From a virus: a DNA stretch of 26,230 bases. The stretch is taken from positions 1-26,230 of IMG/VR virus record IMGVR_UViG_3300033145_001232. One strand, given 5' to 3'. Below are positions 7,973 through 15,810 of this stretch, piece by piece. A model generated the notes under the pieces. The model had not been told where the DNA came from. It saw only the letters and a program-made list of their open reading frames with translations, and searched no databases. The position numbers and the translations under genes are program-made. Within the stretch, counting starts at the first letter, position 1; every line of letters starts with the position of its first letter.

Positions 7973-8418
7973 GATTAAAGATTCCAGAAATAAGCCTAGT
8001 AGCTATAGATCCCGGAGCCTTTATTGGGGTTGTGGAGATTAAACGGGGTCAACTGAAGCAAGCTTACACTACAACCTACGAGCAAGTTGTGAAAGCTGTA
8101 GCGTTTAACAAGAAACCGGTCCAAATTTGGCAAAAATATAAACTGTGGATAGTTGAAGATTTTCGAACCTATCCCTGGATGACTACTGCTGGATTCAATC
8201 CGGTTATCCCAGCTCGATTGTTAGGCGTTTTAGAAACAGCGGCCACACGTAGTAATATAAATATTACTTATCAGATGGCCGGACTTGCTAAACAATTTGT
8301 TGACAATGATAAGTTGCATTGGCTAGGCTGGTGGTCCAAATTACATAACAACCATGAACGGGACGCCGCGCGACACGCAGCATATTTCCTTCTTCACAAC
8401 ATGGAAACAAAAGCATAG
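7969..8418 (+). CDS. RuvC-like phage resolvase/nuclease
   Basis: This 149-residue protein has an RNase H-like fold. It has an N-terminal strand ending in AIDPG (D14), a later acidic WIVEDF strand and a C-terminal ERDAARHAA helix. This is the order of metal-binding acids found in RuvC-type Holliday-junction nucleases. It overlaps the polymerase stop (ATGA), which indicates coupled translation. A role in resolving branched replication intermediates before packaging fits the family and the position. Assignment rests on motif order only. Confidence 0.75.
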   Translation: MRLKIPEISLVAIDPGAFIGVVEIKRGQLKQAYTTTYEQVVKAVAFNKKPVQIWQKYKLWIVEDFRTYPWMTTAGFNPVIPARLLGVLETAATRSNINITYQMAGLAKQFVDNDKLHWLGWWSKLHNNHERDAARHAAYFLLHNMETKA

Positions 8419-8422
8419 AGAC

Positions 8423-8452
8423 TTGACAGGCTTTACCAATGCATAATATAAT
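8423..8452 (+). promoter_or_regulatory. Consensus promoter upstream of the methyltransferase-purZ genes
   Basis: TTGACA (8423-8428), an 18-nt spacer and TATAAT (8447-8452) form a full-consensus sigma-A type promoter. The -10 box abuts the AGGAGG (8453-8458) of the methyltransferase, so a transcript from here would begin close to or inside that binding site. Confidence 0.6.
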
Positions 8453-8466
8453 AGGAGGTGGACAAG

Positions 8467-9018
8467 TTGTTCAACAAGAAATTCAGATGCGTCGTCGCCG
8501 ATCCGCCGTGGTATTATAGACAAGGGGGCCGGGGAGCCTCAAGAAACCACTATCCGCTAATGAAGACAGAAGAGATTTGTGCTTTACCTGTATCTGAAAT
8601 GACAACCGATGACGCAGTATTATTCTTATGGTGCACAAACCCGCAGTTACCGGAGGGATTGAAGGTCATCAAAGCCTGGGGGTTTCAATATAAAACAAAA
8701 CTCACTTGGATTAAGCTAACTAAGAAAAAACACATAGCCATGGGCAATGGGATGTGGTTGAGGGGATGTTGTGAAGACATATTAATTGGAGTGAAGAGGA
8801 AAGCTAGACCACCGAAACCTGAAAAAAGGATGCTTGGAATATTAGAGGACGTTGCAGCACTGGAAGAACAAAGATACCAACATAGTAGAAAACCAAAGAC
8901 ATTGCACCAGTTAGCAGAGCTAGTATCTCCTGGGCCATATTTGGAACTATTTGCGAGGGAAAGATTTCCAGGCTGGGAAGCTTGGGGGAATGAAATAGTA
9001 AATAAGGAGGAAATGTAA
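8467..9018 (+). CDS. MT-A70 family adenine-N6 methyltransferase
   Basis: The product has 183 residues. TTG 8467 is chosen because AGGAGG (8453-8458) would overlap the alternative GTG 8458. ADPPW (DPPW at 12-15) is the catalytic signature, and the MT-A70 pattern continues with LFLWCTNP, KTKLTWIK and GMWLRGCCEDILIG. The family transfers methyl from S-adenosylmethionine to the N6 of adenine; phage members usually modify phage DNA to escape host restriction. It is followed after 1 nt by the adenylosuccinate-synthetase homologue. If the genome carried 2-aminoadenine, its normal substrate would be scarce, which makes the pairing odd. Confidence 0.9.
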   Translation: MFNKKFRCVVADPPWYYRQGGRGASRNHYPLMKTEEICALPVSEMTTDDAVLFLWCTNPQLPEGLKVIKAWGFQYKTKLTWIKLTKKKHIAMGNGMWLRGCCEDILIGVKRKARPPKPEKRMLGILEDVAALEEQRYQHSRKPKTLHQLAELVSPGPYLELFARERFPGWEAWGNEIVNKEEM

Positions 9019-9019
9019 A

Positions 9020-10060
9020 ATGATTGACATCGTTGTTGGTGGACAATACGGCGATGAAGGGAAAGGACAAGTATGTGCTTGGTTAGTTGAATATGAAGGG
9101 GTGTATGGAGACCCCTACAAGTTTGCTGTGCGAGTTGGCAGCAGTAGTGCCGAACATCGCTTTGTCACTCCCAAAGGCCAAAAATACACTGCTCGAGTAC
9201 TACCGGTAGCAGCCTGGATGGACCCTGACATCGATGTTGTGTTAGGACCGGGACATATAATCAAATTGGAAAGTTTCTTCCGAGAAGTAAAAGAGCTAAC
9301 AACCTTACACGGTGACCGGTCCGGGCACATTTTTATCGATCCACTCGCTGGGGTGATTGAACCAAAGCATGTTAAAGCAGGAAAAAAGACTGCCTGGCGG
9401 GGATCAACTTACCAGGGGGCCGGTCACGCTGTAGCCCACAAAGTGCTACGGGATGGGTCATTTAAGACAGCAAAAGATTACCCAGAATTAGAGCCATACG
9501 TCTATTGTCCAGGAGTTTGGCGCCTATTAAGGCAATGGCTTAAGGAGGGCCGTACTGGGATGTTGGAGGGCTCTCAAGGAATTTTATTATCTCTTAATCA
9601 CGGTTGTTACCCATTCTGCACATCTAAAGATACCACTCCAGCCGCCTTACTGGCAGAATCTGGAATACCAACCCGCTATGTCCGGCATATTTACGCTATT
9701 TATCGGGCAGTGCCGATGCGAGTACCTGGCAATAGCGGTCCTACTGGCAACATAGAATTAACCTGGGAACAACTGGAAGAAGCCATTGGGCGCACCTTAC
9801 CAGAAAGAGTTAAACGACAGACAGATTCCGGCAACTTAGAAAGAGTGTTCCTGTGGTCCTGGAGCGACTTTGAAAAGTCTGTATTCCTGTGCGGTCCAGA
9901 CCGTTTGGTGCTGACCTTCGCCGACTGGTGGCCCACAAGCCTAATGAACGGAACGACAATAAAAGACCTCATCGAAGGTATGGAAGAGCGGTCCAACTGT
10001 CCAGTAATCATGGTTAGAAGTGGCCCTGCCTGGAACGACTATTATTTGCGCCCAGTCTAG
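9020..10060 (+). CDS. purZ: Short adenylosuccinate synthetase homologue (PurZ-like)
   Basis: This 346-residue member of the PurA family has the short length of archaeal PurA and phage PurZ (bacterial PurA is about 430). The P-loop is GGQYGDEGKG (7-16), with D12 at the catalytic Asp. The second catalytic His is kept (H46), but the usual NAGHT reads SAEHR (43-47). EGSQG and NHGCYPFCTS match the nucleotide-binding and switch segments. The base-recognition strand reads LTFADWW rather than TKLD. PurA joins aspartate to IMP; PurZ does so to dGMP on the way to 2-aminoadenine. Described PurZ enzymes mostly replace the Asp by Ser or Gly, so substrate preference is open. AAGGAGG lies 9 nt upstream. Confidence 0.8.
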   Translation: MIDIVVGGQYGDEGKGQVCAWLVEYEGVYGDPYKFAVRVGSSSAEHRFVTPKGQKYTARVLPVAAWMDPDIDVVLGPGHIIKLESFFREVKELTTLHGDRSGHIFIDPLAGVIEPKHVKAGKKTAWRGSTYQGAGHAVAHKVLRDGSFKTAKDYPELEPYVYCPGVWRLLRQWLKEGRTGMLEGSQGILLSLNHGCYPFCTSKDTTPAALLAESGIPTRYVRHIYAIYRAVPMRVPGNSGPTGNIELTWEQLEEAIGRTLPERVKRQTDSGNLERVFLWSWSDFEKSVFLCGPDRLVLTFADWWPTSLMNGTTIKDLIEGMEERSNCPVIMVRSGPAWNDYYLRPV

Positions 10061-10082
10061 AGGGGAAGGGGGTGAATCCAGC

Positions 10083-10391
10083 ATGCAACTTATTGCAATC
10101 AAGCCAATGGGAGCTTTAGGCAGAATTGTTATTCCAAGCGAAGTACGAAAAAGCTGGGGCTTACAGCCCGGTACTGCTGTCGGTATTTATATAGATAAAG
10201 GGAGAGTTATATTACAGGCTCTTGACGATGAAGAGCGCTGCTTTTTATGTGGAAAACCGTCTCAGCGACAAGTACGCGGTAAATACCTGTGCGAAGAGTG
10301 TATTAACGAAATAGCTAAAGAAAGGAGGAAACCTACATATGCCAAACCAGAGAATTCGCCTTGTTTACCTAGCCGGTCCCGTAGATCTTGA
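10083..10391 (+). CDS. AbrB/SpoVT-type regulator with zinc finger
   Basis: The protein has 102 residues. ATG 10083 follows AAGGGGGTGA by a normal distance; the longer in-frame start lies inside purZ. The N-terminal half (MGALGRIVIPSEVRKSWGLQPG) is a SpoVT/AbrB swapped-hairpin DNA-binding domain. CFLCG and CEEC further on form a four-cysteine zinc finger, a common combination in Bacillota. The C-terminus overlaps the next gene by 53 nt. It probably regulates transcription by binding AT-rich DNA as a dimer or tetramer. Its target is unknown; the operator-like dyad at 3588 and the palindromes near 12700 are candidates. Confidence 0.85.
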   Translation: MQLIAIKPMGALGRIVIPSEVRKSWGLQPGTAVGIYIDKGRVILQALDDEERCFLCGKPSQRQVRGKYLCEECINEIAKERRKPTYAKPENSPCLPSRSRRS

Positions 10392-10779
10392 TCCTACGGA
10401 CAATAAGTACCGGTGGAGAGAACAAGCGGTGCAGCTTCTTGCAGCCTATAACATTTGTTCGTACAGTCCGGCAGCGGCGTTTTATTGGGTGGGGGGATCA
10501 GCAGGAGCTGAAAAACTAATTCGTATTAACATAGCAGCTCTAGAACAGAGTGATGCTGTGTTGTTACATTTGAACGAACGTCCAACTGTCGGCAGCTTGC
10601 GAGAGCTCCAGTTGGCTGTAGACCTACGGAAACCTGTAGTGTTGTGGTTATCCGATGAAGGATACAAGCATTATAGCAATTCGCTATATCTGTCAGGATT
10701 TCACAAATCAGGAAGCTTAGAACATGCAGTTGAACTGTTAGCAACCACAGACCCCCAAAAATTAACAGTACCGGTATGA
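10339..10779 (+). CDS. Nucleoside 2-deoxyribosyltransferase-fold protein
   Basis: This 146-residue protein has AAAGGAGG just before ATG. VYLAGPVD (9-16), SDAVLL (D72) and GSLRELQLA (E89) are the elements of the nucleoside 2-deoxyribosyltransferase/DNPH1 superfamily; E89 aligns with the nucleophilic glutamate. Members exchange bases on deoxynucleosides or hydrolyse the N-glycosidic bond of deoxynucleoside monophosphates. Substrate cannot be read from the sequence. Its place in the purZ-primase stretch suggests work on the phage's deoxynucleotide pool, for instance salvage or removal of an unwanted nucleotide. DUF4406-like phage proteins of the same fold with unknown function are an alternative. 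Confidence 0.75.
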   Translation: MPNQRIRLVYLAGPVDLDPTDNKYRWREQAVQLLAAYNICSYSPAAAFYWVGGSAGAEKLIRINIAALEQSDAVLLHLNERPTVGSLRELQLAVDLRKPVVLWLSDEGYKHYSNSLYLSGFHKSGSLEHAVELLATTDPQKLTVPV

Positions 10780-10810
10780 AGAAGAGGTGATTATAAGGAG
10801 GAGACAACCT

Positions 10811-12580
10811 GTGCTCAAAAGCGCATTACGTTACCTAAAAATAGGATGGAACGTCATTCCCGTAAATCGAGACAAAAAGCCTTACTTGAGCAGTTGGGAG
10901 CAATACCAGCAGCGCAGGGTTACAGAGGAAGAAGTTCGGCAGTGGTGGACTAAATGGCCTGATGCCAATATTGCAGTATTGACCGGACAATTGTCAGGTA
11001 TTGTAGTGATTGATATAGACGAAAAGTCTAGTCTACAGTACATCGAGCCACATCTCAATAAGAAGACCACTTTGACCTGTATTACAGGGCGCGGAGGAAA
11101 ACACTTATACTTCCGCCACCCAGGAATTACAGTTCCAAATGCGGTACGCTTTTTACCTGGGGTGGACTGTCGAGGAGATGGTGGTTATGTAGTAGTACCG
11201 CCGTCTATACATCGATCATACCGTCGTTATCGCTGGGAAAATTCTAACAACAAACTTGCTGAACTGCCACAAACGCTCCTATCATTGATTTTAGACAAGA
11301 GCCGGAAAAAGAAATTGTCCAGTAAAGACTGGAAAGCTGATATTCCGGAGGGAAACCGTGATGTCGAGTTAACTCGCCGGGCAGGACGGTTGCTGCAAAT
11401 AGGTATCCCGGCCGGTGAAGTATTAACCATACTTAAAACCTTGAATCAGGCACACTGCAAACCACCATTACCAGAGGCCCAAGTAGAAAAGATTGTTGAG
11501 AGCATTGCCAGCAGGGAAACAAGGAGAAAAGAAGAGAGAATAAAATCAAAGCAAGAAAATGATAGTTCGCCGTTCACAGTATTGACTCAACAAGAAATGT
11601 TAGAACGCTATGGAGGAGGAGAAGATGAGATACGGTGGACAATTGCAGAATGGCTGCCGGAGGCCAGTTGTGGCTTGATAGTGGCACCGCCCGGCTCTCA
11701 TAAAACATGGATCTTATTAAACCTTGCATTAGCAGTCAGTACAGGCAGACCGTTTTTAGGACATTATCCGGTAAATAGACGTGGCCCAGTACTGTTTATT
11801 CAACAAGAAGACCCGTGGCCAATGTTATTAAATCGGCTAGGCAGAATGCTTAATTCGCTAGAACCTATGGAAGAAGCTGATGGAGAAGATATAACCTACA
11901 CTCTTGACTGCAGGTTTATAGAAGAATTCCATTCAATGCCTATATTTTGGTACACCGACCGGCAACTCAATTTTGCCGACGAAGACATTATGATTAAGCT
12001 AGAACAAAAAATTGCAGAACTGAAGCCCCGGCTGGTGGTGATTGACCCGCTCTACACTGCCGCAGATACAAGAGAGTATATGGCCGGAGGCGCACAAAAA
12101 ATGGTTGCACTAAAAAAGATGCGTGACAATTATAAATGTTCTTTCATAATAGCCCACCATACAAAGAAGAGCAGCGAAGAAGCTGGAAATCGTACAGAGC
12201 TGTGGGGCAGCCAATTCCTTAATGCGTGGTTAGAATTCGGATGGCAGATTCGCAAAAGCGAGGATGAAAATACAGAGAGGATAAGCCGACATTTCAAAAA
12301 TGCGGAAGCACCGGAAAAGCTTCAACTGGTTTTCAAGATAACCAACTGGACCTTTGAGGTCAATATCAATAGTGTCGATACCAGTGAAGACTCTAAGCCT
12401 TCTAAATCTTCTGTTACATCAATAATAGAGAAAGCTATACTACTAGAAGGAAAACGTTTCAACAGCGTAAGAGAAATGGCTGAACTAGCCAAATGTAGCA
12501 AGTCTACAGCACACGATGTAATTAAGAAATTAAAATTAGAAAAGAACGAAGATGGATACTACCAGCTGCCGGATAAATGA
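10811..12580 (+). CDS. Primase-polymerase/RepA-like helicase with C-terminal winged helix
   Basis: The product has 589 residues. GTG 10811 is chosen over GTG 10787 because AAGGAGG lies 9 nt before it. Domains: N-terminal primase-polymerase (IDID, D68 and D70; GRGGKH; VDCRGDGGYVV), a PriCT-like linker (about 180-240), then a RecA-fold RepA/DnaB-type ATPase with Walker A APPGSHKT (K298), in which H replaces the usual Gly, and Walker B VVIDP. The C-terminus is a winged helix (REMAELAKCSKSTAHDVIKKL). The protein likely primes and unwinds DNA at the phage origin. Just downstream lies a palindrome cluster that could be that origin. Confidence 0.92.
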   Translation: MLKSALRYLKIGWNVIPVNRDKKPYLSSWEQYQQRRVTEEEVRQWWTKWPDANIAVLTGQLSGIVVIDIDEKSSLQYIEPHLNKKTTLTCITGRGGKHLYFRHPGITVPNAVRFLPGVDCRGDGGYVVVPPSIHRSYRRYRWENSNNKLAELPQTLLSLILDKSRKKKLSSKDWKADIPEGNRDVELTRRAGRLLQIGIPAGEVLTILKTLNQAHCKPPLPEAQVEKIVESIASRETRRKEERIKSKQENDSSPFTVLTQQEMLERYGGGEDEIRWTIAEWLPEASCGLIVAPPGSHKTWILLNLALAVSTGRPFLGHYPVNRRGPVLFIQQEDPWPMLLNRLGRMLNSLEPMEEADGEDITYTLDCRFIEEFHSMPIFWYTDRQLNFADEDIMIKLEQKIAELKPRLVVIDPLYTAADTREYMAGGAQKMVALKKMRDNYKCSFIIAHHTKKSSEEAGNRTELWGSQFLNAWLEFGWQIRKSEDENTERISRHFKNAEAPEKLQLVFKITNWTFEVNINSVDTSEDSKPSKSSVTSIIEKAILLEGKRFNSVREMAELAKCSKSTAHDVIKKLKLEKNEDGYYQLPDK

Positions 12581-12608
12581 TGTGGGGGTACAGCAAAGAA
12601 GCTCCAAG

Positions 12609-12737
12609 CGTTCGTACGTTCGGTTTTTTTTAAAAAAAAAAAAAACGAACGTCCGAGTTCGTCTCTCCCACACACAAAGTGTGTGGGGAGAGAGACGAAC
12701 TCGGCGAACTAACGCTAGCGTTCGGTACTACGAACGC
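12609..12737 (+). other. Palindrome cluster, candidate replication origin or regulatory region
   Basis: Between the primase-helicase and nrdJ lies a dense set of inverted repeats built on CGTTCG/CGAACG: CGTTCG at 12609, 12617 and 12719, and CGAACG at 12646 and 12731. ACGTTCG (12616-12622) and CGAACGT (12646-12652) enclose T8-A14. A 12-bp palindrome AACGCTAGCGTT lies at 12711-12722, and GCGTTCG/CGAACGC (12718-12724, 12731-12737) has a 6-nt loop. The region is unlike its surroundings and holds no convincing gene. Location next to the initiator-type protein suggests an origin; a bidirectional terminator is the alternative. Confidence 0.5.
12653..12704 (+). terminator. Very long hairpin, possible terminator or cruciform
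   Basis: A 23-nt left arm (12653-12675) and a 26-nt right arm (12679-12704) pair almost completely around an AAA loop, with 3 extra bases on the right arm. There is no T-tract after it. It lies inside the palindrome cluster and could extrude as a cruciform or end the replication-gene transcript. Confidence 0.5.
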
Positions 12738-12781
12738 CTCCAAATTTAAAGAAGGACGGGCATTCTCGCCTCCGGGTGTTC

Positions 12782-12801
12782 GGTGACGTTTGGTAACGTT
12801 C
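12782..12801 (+). repeat. Tandem 10-bp repeat GGTRACGTTY x2 upstream of nrdJ
   Basis: GGTGACGTTT and GGTAACGTTC follow one another directly. Related AACGTT-like sequences occur at about 12815 and within the palindrome cluster. They look like iterons or operator half-sites. Just after, TTGCT/AGCAA (12820-12833) forms a small inverted repeat. Confidence 0.35.
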
Positions 12802-12867
12802 TGTAATATCGATCAAACGTTGCTATTCAGCAATGGTCAATTAAACAAAATAGAAGGAGGAAGATGA

Positions 12868-14712
12868 ATGGAAATAAGACCTTGGGATAAACAACGACGC
12901 ATAGTCTTTTTAGATCGCTACGCTTTAAAGGACAATTTGGGTAGACCTGTAGAGCAGGAGCCGGAGCAGATGTGGCAACGAGTGGCAAGGGTCTTTGCTA
13001 ATAACGAACGAGAGAGAAATTCATTTCTATCTGCCATGCGGGGGTTTAAATTCATACCAGGAGGGAGAGTGTTAGCGGGGGCTGGCACCAATACCTTAAT
13101 GGCCTATTACAATTGTTTTTTAGTACCGATCGAATGTAGTGATTCTAAAAAAGGCAACGATAGTCGTCAAGGTATTATGGAGACTATGGCTAATGTCATT
13201 GAGATCAATTGTCGTGGCGGTGGTGTAGGAATTAATTGGTCTACGTTGCGACCCAAGGGGTCTTATGTCCAAGGTGTACACGGCCATAGTTCCGGTGTTA
13301 TCGGGTGGTCTAGAGCTATGAGTGCTTTGGTTCGACAAGTAGAACAAGGCGGTAGCCGGGAGGCAGCATTAATCTTTTTGTTAGAGGACTGGCATCCGGA
13401 TATTATAGAGTTTATTCGAATGAAACGTGACTTGGACACCGTTCGGAATGCGAACGTTTCTATAGGGGTATCGGATGCCTTTATGGAAGCGGTTCGAACT
13501 AATAGCGAGTGGAAATTAGTATTCCCGGAGACTAGTCATCCGGAATATAACAGATTTTGGACTGGAGATTTAAGAGGGTGGTTGGATAGAGGTTTGCCGG
13601 TTAGGGTTTATCAAACGATTAAGGCTAGACAGCTGTGGGACCTTATCTGTGAGTCAGCCTGGTGCAGCGGTGAGCCTGGTGTTGTTTTTTTAGATCGTTG
13701 TCAAACAATGTCCAACACTTGGTATACTGAACGTATTCGAGGTGTGAATGTCTGTGGAGAGCAACCGTTGCCCGATTGGGGCGTCTGTAATTTGGGAGCT
13801 ATTAATTTGGTGGCACATATGGACAAGAACGGCAATGTTCAGGATGCTCAGCTGGCTCGGACAATACACACTGCTGTAGCTTTCTTAGATAATGTCATTG
13901 ACAAGAATTTGTACTTGAATGAAAAAATGAAGGAGCGACAATTACGGATACGTCGAATTGGTTTAGGGACCATGGGACTAGCTGATGCTTTATTGTTAGC
14001 TGGAATTCGTTATGGTAGTCCGGAATCGGTGACTTGGGTCGACCGGGTCTATGCTAAAATACGGAATACTGCTTATTGGGCAAGTGTTAAATTGGCAGAA
14101 GAACGGGGACCAGCCCCAGCTTTTGACCCAGATAAATACCTACAAGGACCGTTTATCAGGCGGTTGCCAGAAAATTTACAAGAGGCTATTAGAAATCGGG
14201 GTATACGAAACCTGTCGTTACTGACTCAAGCACCGACTGGAACAACTAGTATATTGGCCGGGGTGTCTAGCGGTATCGAGCCAGTTTTTAGTTGGACATA
14301 TGTGCGTAAAGATAAGACTGGTGAATATTTAATTGAACATCCGTTATATGCAAAGTACGAGAAGAACTTGCCTGATTATTTTGTAACAGCTTATGACTTG
14401 ACGCCGCAGGAGCATGTAACAGTTCAGGCTGCTGTTCAGAAATATGTCGACAGTTCCATTTCTAAGACTGTTAATGCTCCAAACAACCATACTTTACAGG
14501 AGGTGAAAGAATTATTCGAATTGGCTTATGAGCAAGGATGCAAGGGTATAACTTATTATCGGGACGGATCTAGGGAGGGTGTTTTACAGAAGGTGGAGAA
14601 GGAACGGTTTAATAAGGGTATTTGTCCAAGTTGTAACATGAATAGCATCATCTATGAAGAGGGTTGTATCAGGTGTAAGAATTGTGGATATAGTGCTTGC
14701 TATTTATCGTAG
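12868..14712 (+). CDS. nrdJ: Adenosylcobalamin-dependent (class II) ribonucleotide reductase
   Basis: This 614-residue enzyme reduces ribonucleotides to deoxyribonucleotides using adenosylcobalamin to make the thiyl radical. It shows NCF (C83) and CNLG (C307), the redox pair, and N294, C296, E298 in NVCGEQPLP, the radical cysteine with its base and partner. CRGGGVGINW and QAPTGTTS are further class II hallmarks. It ends in a zinc-ribbon tail (CPSC…CKNCGYSAC), as in many NrdJ proteins. GAAGGAGG precedes ATG. No separate activator gene is needed for class II enzymes. It increases deoxynucleotide supply for phage DNA synthesis; dependence on B12 fits an anaerobic host. Confidence 0.95.
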   Translation: MEIRPWDKQRRIVFLDRYALKDNLGRPVEQEPEQMWQRVARVFANNERERNSFLSAMRGFKFIPGGRVLAGAGTNTLMAYYNCFLVPIECSDSKKGNDSRQGIMETMANVIEINCRGGGVGINWSTLRPKGSYVQGVHGHSSGVIGWSRAMSALVRQVEQGGSREAALIFLLEDWHPDIIEFIRMKRDLDTVRNANVSIGVSDAFMEAVRTNSEWKLVFPETSHPEYNRFWTGDLRGWLDRGLPVRVYQTIKARQLWDLICESAWCSGEPGVVFLDRCQTMSNTWYTERIRGVNVCGEQPLPDWGVCNLGAINLVAHMDKNGNVQDAQLARTIHTAVAFLDNVIDKNLYLNEKMKERQLRIRRIGLGTMGLADALLLAGIRYGSPESVTWVDRVYAKIRNTAYWASVKLAEERGPAPAFDPDKYLQGPFIRRLPENLQEAIRNRGIRNLSLLTQAPTGTTSILAGVSSGIEPVFSWTYVRKDKTGEYLIEHPLYAKYEKNLPDYFVTAYDLTPQEHVTVQAAVQKYVDSSISKTVNAPNNHTLQEVKELFELAYEQGCKGITYYRDGSREGVLQKVEKERFNKGICPSCNMNSIIYEEGCIRCKNCGYSACYLS

Positions 14713-14829
14713 GTAATGAACGGCAGATGGAGTAAATGTAATGTGTTTATTCTTTGGGTTCGGAAGACAAGCCCTTAGGTGTTAATTTTTAATCCGGGCA
14801 ATCTTTTACAAAAAGGAGGAAAAAGAAGT

Positions 14830-15774
14830 ATGAGTTTATTAGATAAGGAATTTGATGAAAGGATACAAGAAATAGTTAATTTCAATAGTGAGCCCTATGT
14901 GATTGAGCCTTTAAGAAGGCTAGCCAGGGATGTGAAAAATGCAGTAAAAACTATAACTCCTTCTACTATTAGGTTTTTCGTGGATAAATACTACCAATTT
15001 CAAAAAAACAGAATAGCTTTTAAAAATCAAATTAGAAGCGAAGAAGGAGAACCCAATGAAGTTGTCAATTGGTTGTACCAAAATTTAGTGTATTTGGAAG
15101 CTGATTTAAAAAGTGTCTTAGATGCTTATACTGATGCCGATCCTGTTGGAAGATGGGCAAAAGGGATAGTTGGAATTGGGCCGGTTTTGTCAGCGGGGTT
15201 GCTGGCACATATAGATATTACGAAAGCAGAGACGGTTGGATCAATATGGCGCTATGCGGGGCTTGATCCTACTCTTAAATGGGAGAAGGGGGAAAAGCGC
15301 CCCTGGAACGCTAGGTTGAAAAGTTTATGTTGGAAAATCGGAGAAAGCTTTGTAAAAGTGAGAAATAACCCGAAGGATGTTTATGGCAAAATTTACTGGA
15401 AAAGGAAAATTTATGAGTGGGAGAAGAATATCAGAGGGGATTATGCGGGCCAGGTTAAAAAAGTTGGGAAGAATACTGAAGCGTATCTTTGGTATTCTGG
15501 TTCTCTGAAGCCGAAAGAAGAATTTACAGGTGCTGATTTTGCTACAGCGAAAACTGGGGAACACAAGAGATTGGTTGACAAGGTCGGTGAAGGAAGAGGC
15601 GTGCTGATGTTGCCTCCGGGACACATTCATGAACGGGCAAAGCGAAAGGCTGTTAAGCTGTTCCTGGCACATTGGCATGAAGTGGCTTACGAGAATCACT
15701 ACGGCAGGAAGCCTCCGAAGCCTTATCCGATAGCAATATTGGGGCATGTTCATGAGATAAAAAGGCCAGAATGA
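14830..15774 (+). CDS. Phage protein with IS110-transposase C-terminal-like helix-hairpin-helix domain
   Basis: The protein has 314 residues. ATG 14830 is chosen because AAAGGAGG lies about 9 nt upstream; an earlier GTG has no site. The N-terminal 100 residues are helical and charged. GIVGIGPVLSAGLLAHID then RYAGLDP recall the helix-hairpin-helix (Transposase_20) domain of IS116/IS110/IS902 transposases. The RuvC-like DEDD catalytic domain of those enzymes is absent, and no IS110 ends are seen, so it is not an intact transposase. The rest is lysine- and tryptophan-rich, and histidine-rich near the end (PPGHIHERAK, LGHVHEIK). DNA binding is inferred. The repeat array begins about 40 bases after its stop. 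Confidence 0.7.
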   Translation: MSLLDKEFDERIQEIVNFNSEPYVIEPLRRLARDVKNAVKTITPSTIRFFVDKYYQFQKNRIAFKNQIRSEEGEPNEVVNWLYQNLVYLEADLKSVLDAYTDADPVGRWAKGIVGIGPVLSAGLLAHIDITKAETVGSIWRYAGLDPTLKWEKGEKRPWNARLKSLCWKIGESFVKVRNNPKDVYGKIYWKRKIYEWEKNIRGDYAGQVKKVGKNTEAYLWYSGSLKPKEEFTGADFATAKTGEHKRLVDKVGEGRGVLMLPPGHIHERAKRKAVKLFLAHWHEVAYENHYGRKPPKPYPIAILGHVHEIKRPE

Positions 15775-15810
15775 AAATTTTAGCTAAGGTATAAAAGAGG
15801 ATTATGAGTG

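Noticed and set aside
12552-12749. 65-residue ORF over the palindrome cluster
   Set aside because: It starts inside the primase gene in another frame, and its sequence is a translation of hairpin arms and an A-run.
14830-15774. Intact IS110 insertion sequence
   Set aside because: The DEDD catalytic domain is missing, no element ends are visible, and the gene has phage-like translation signals in line with its neighbours.
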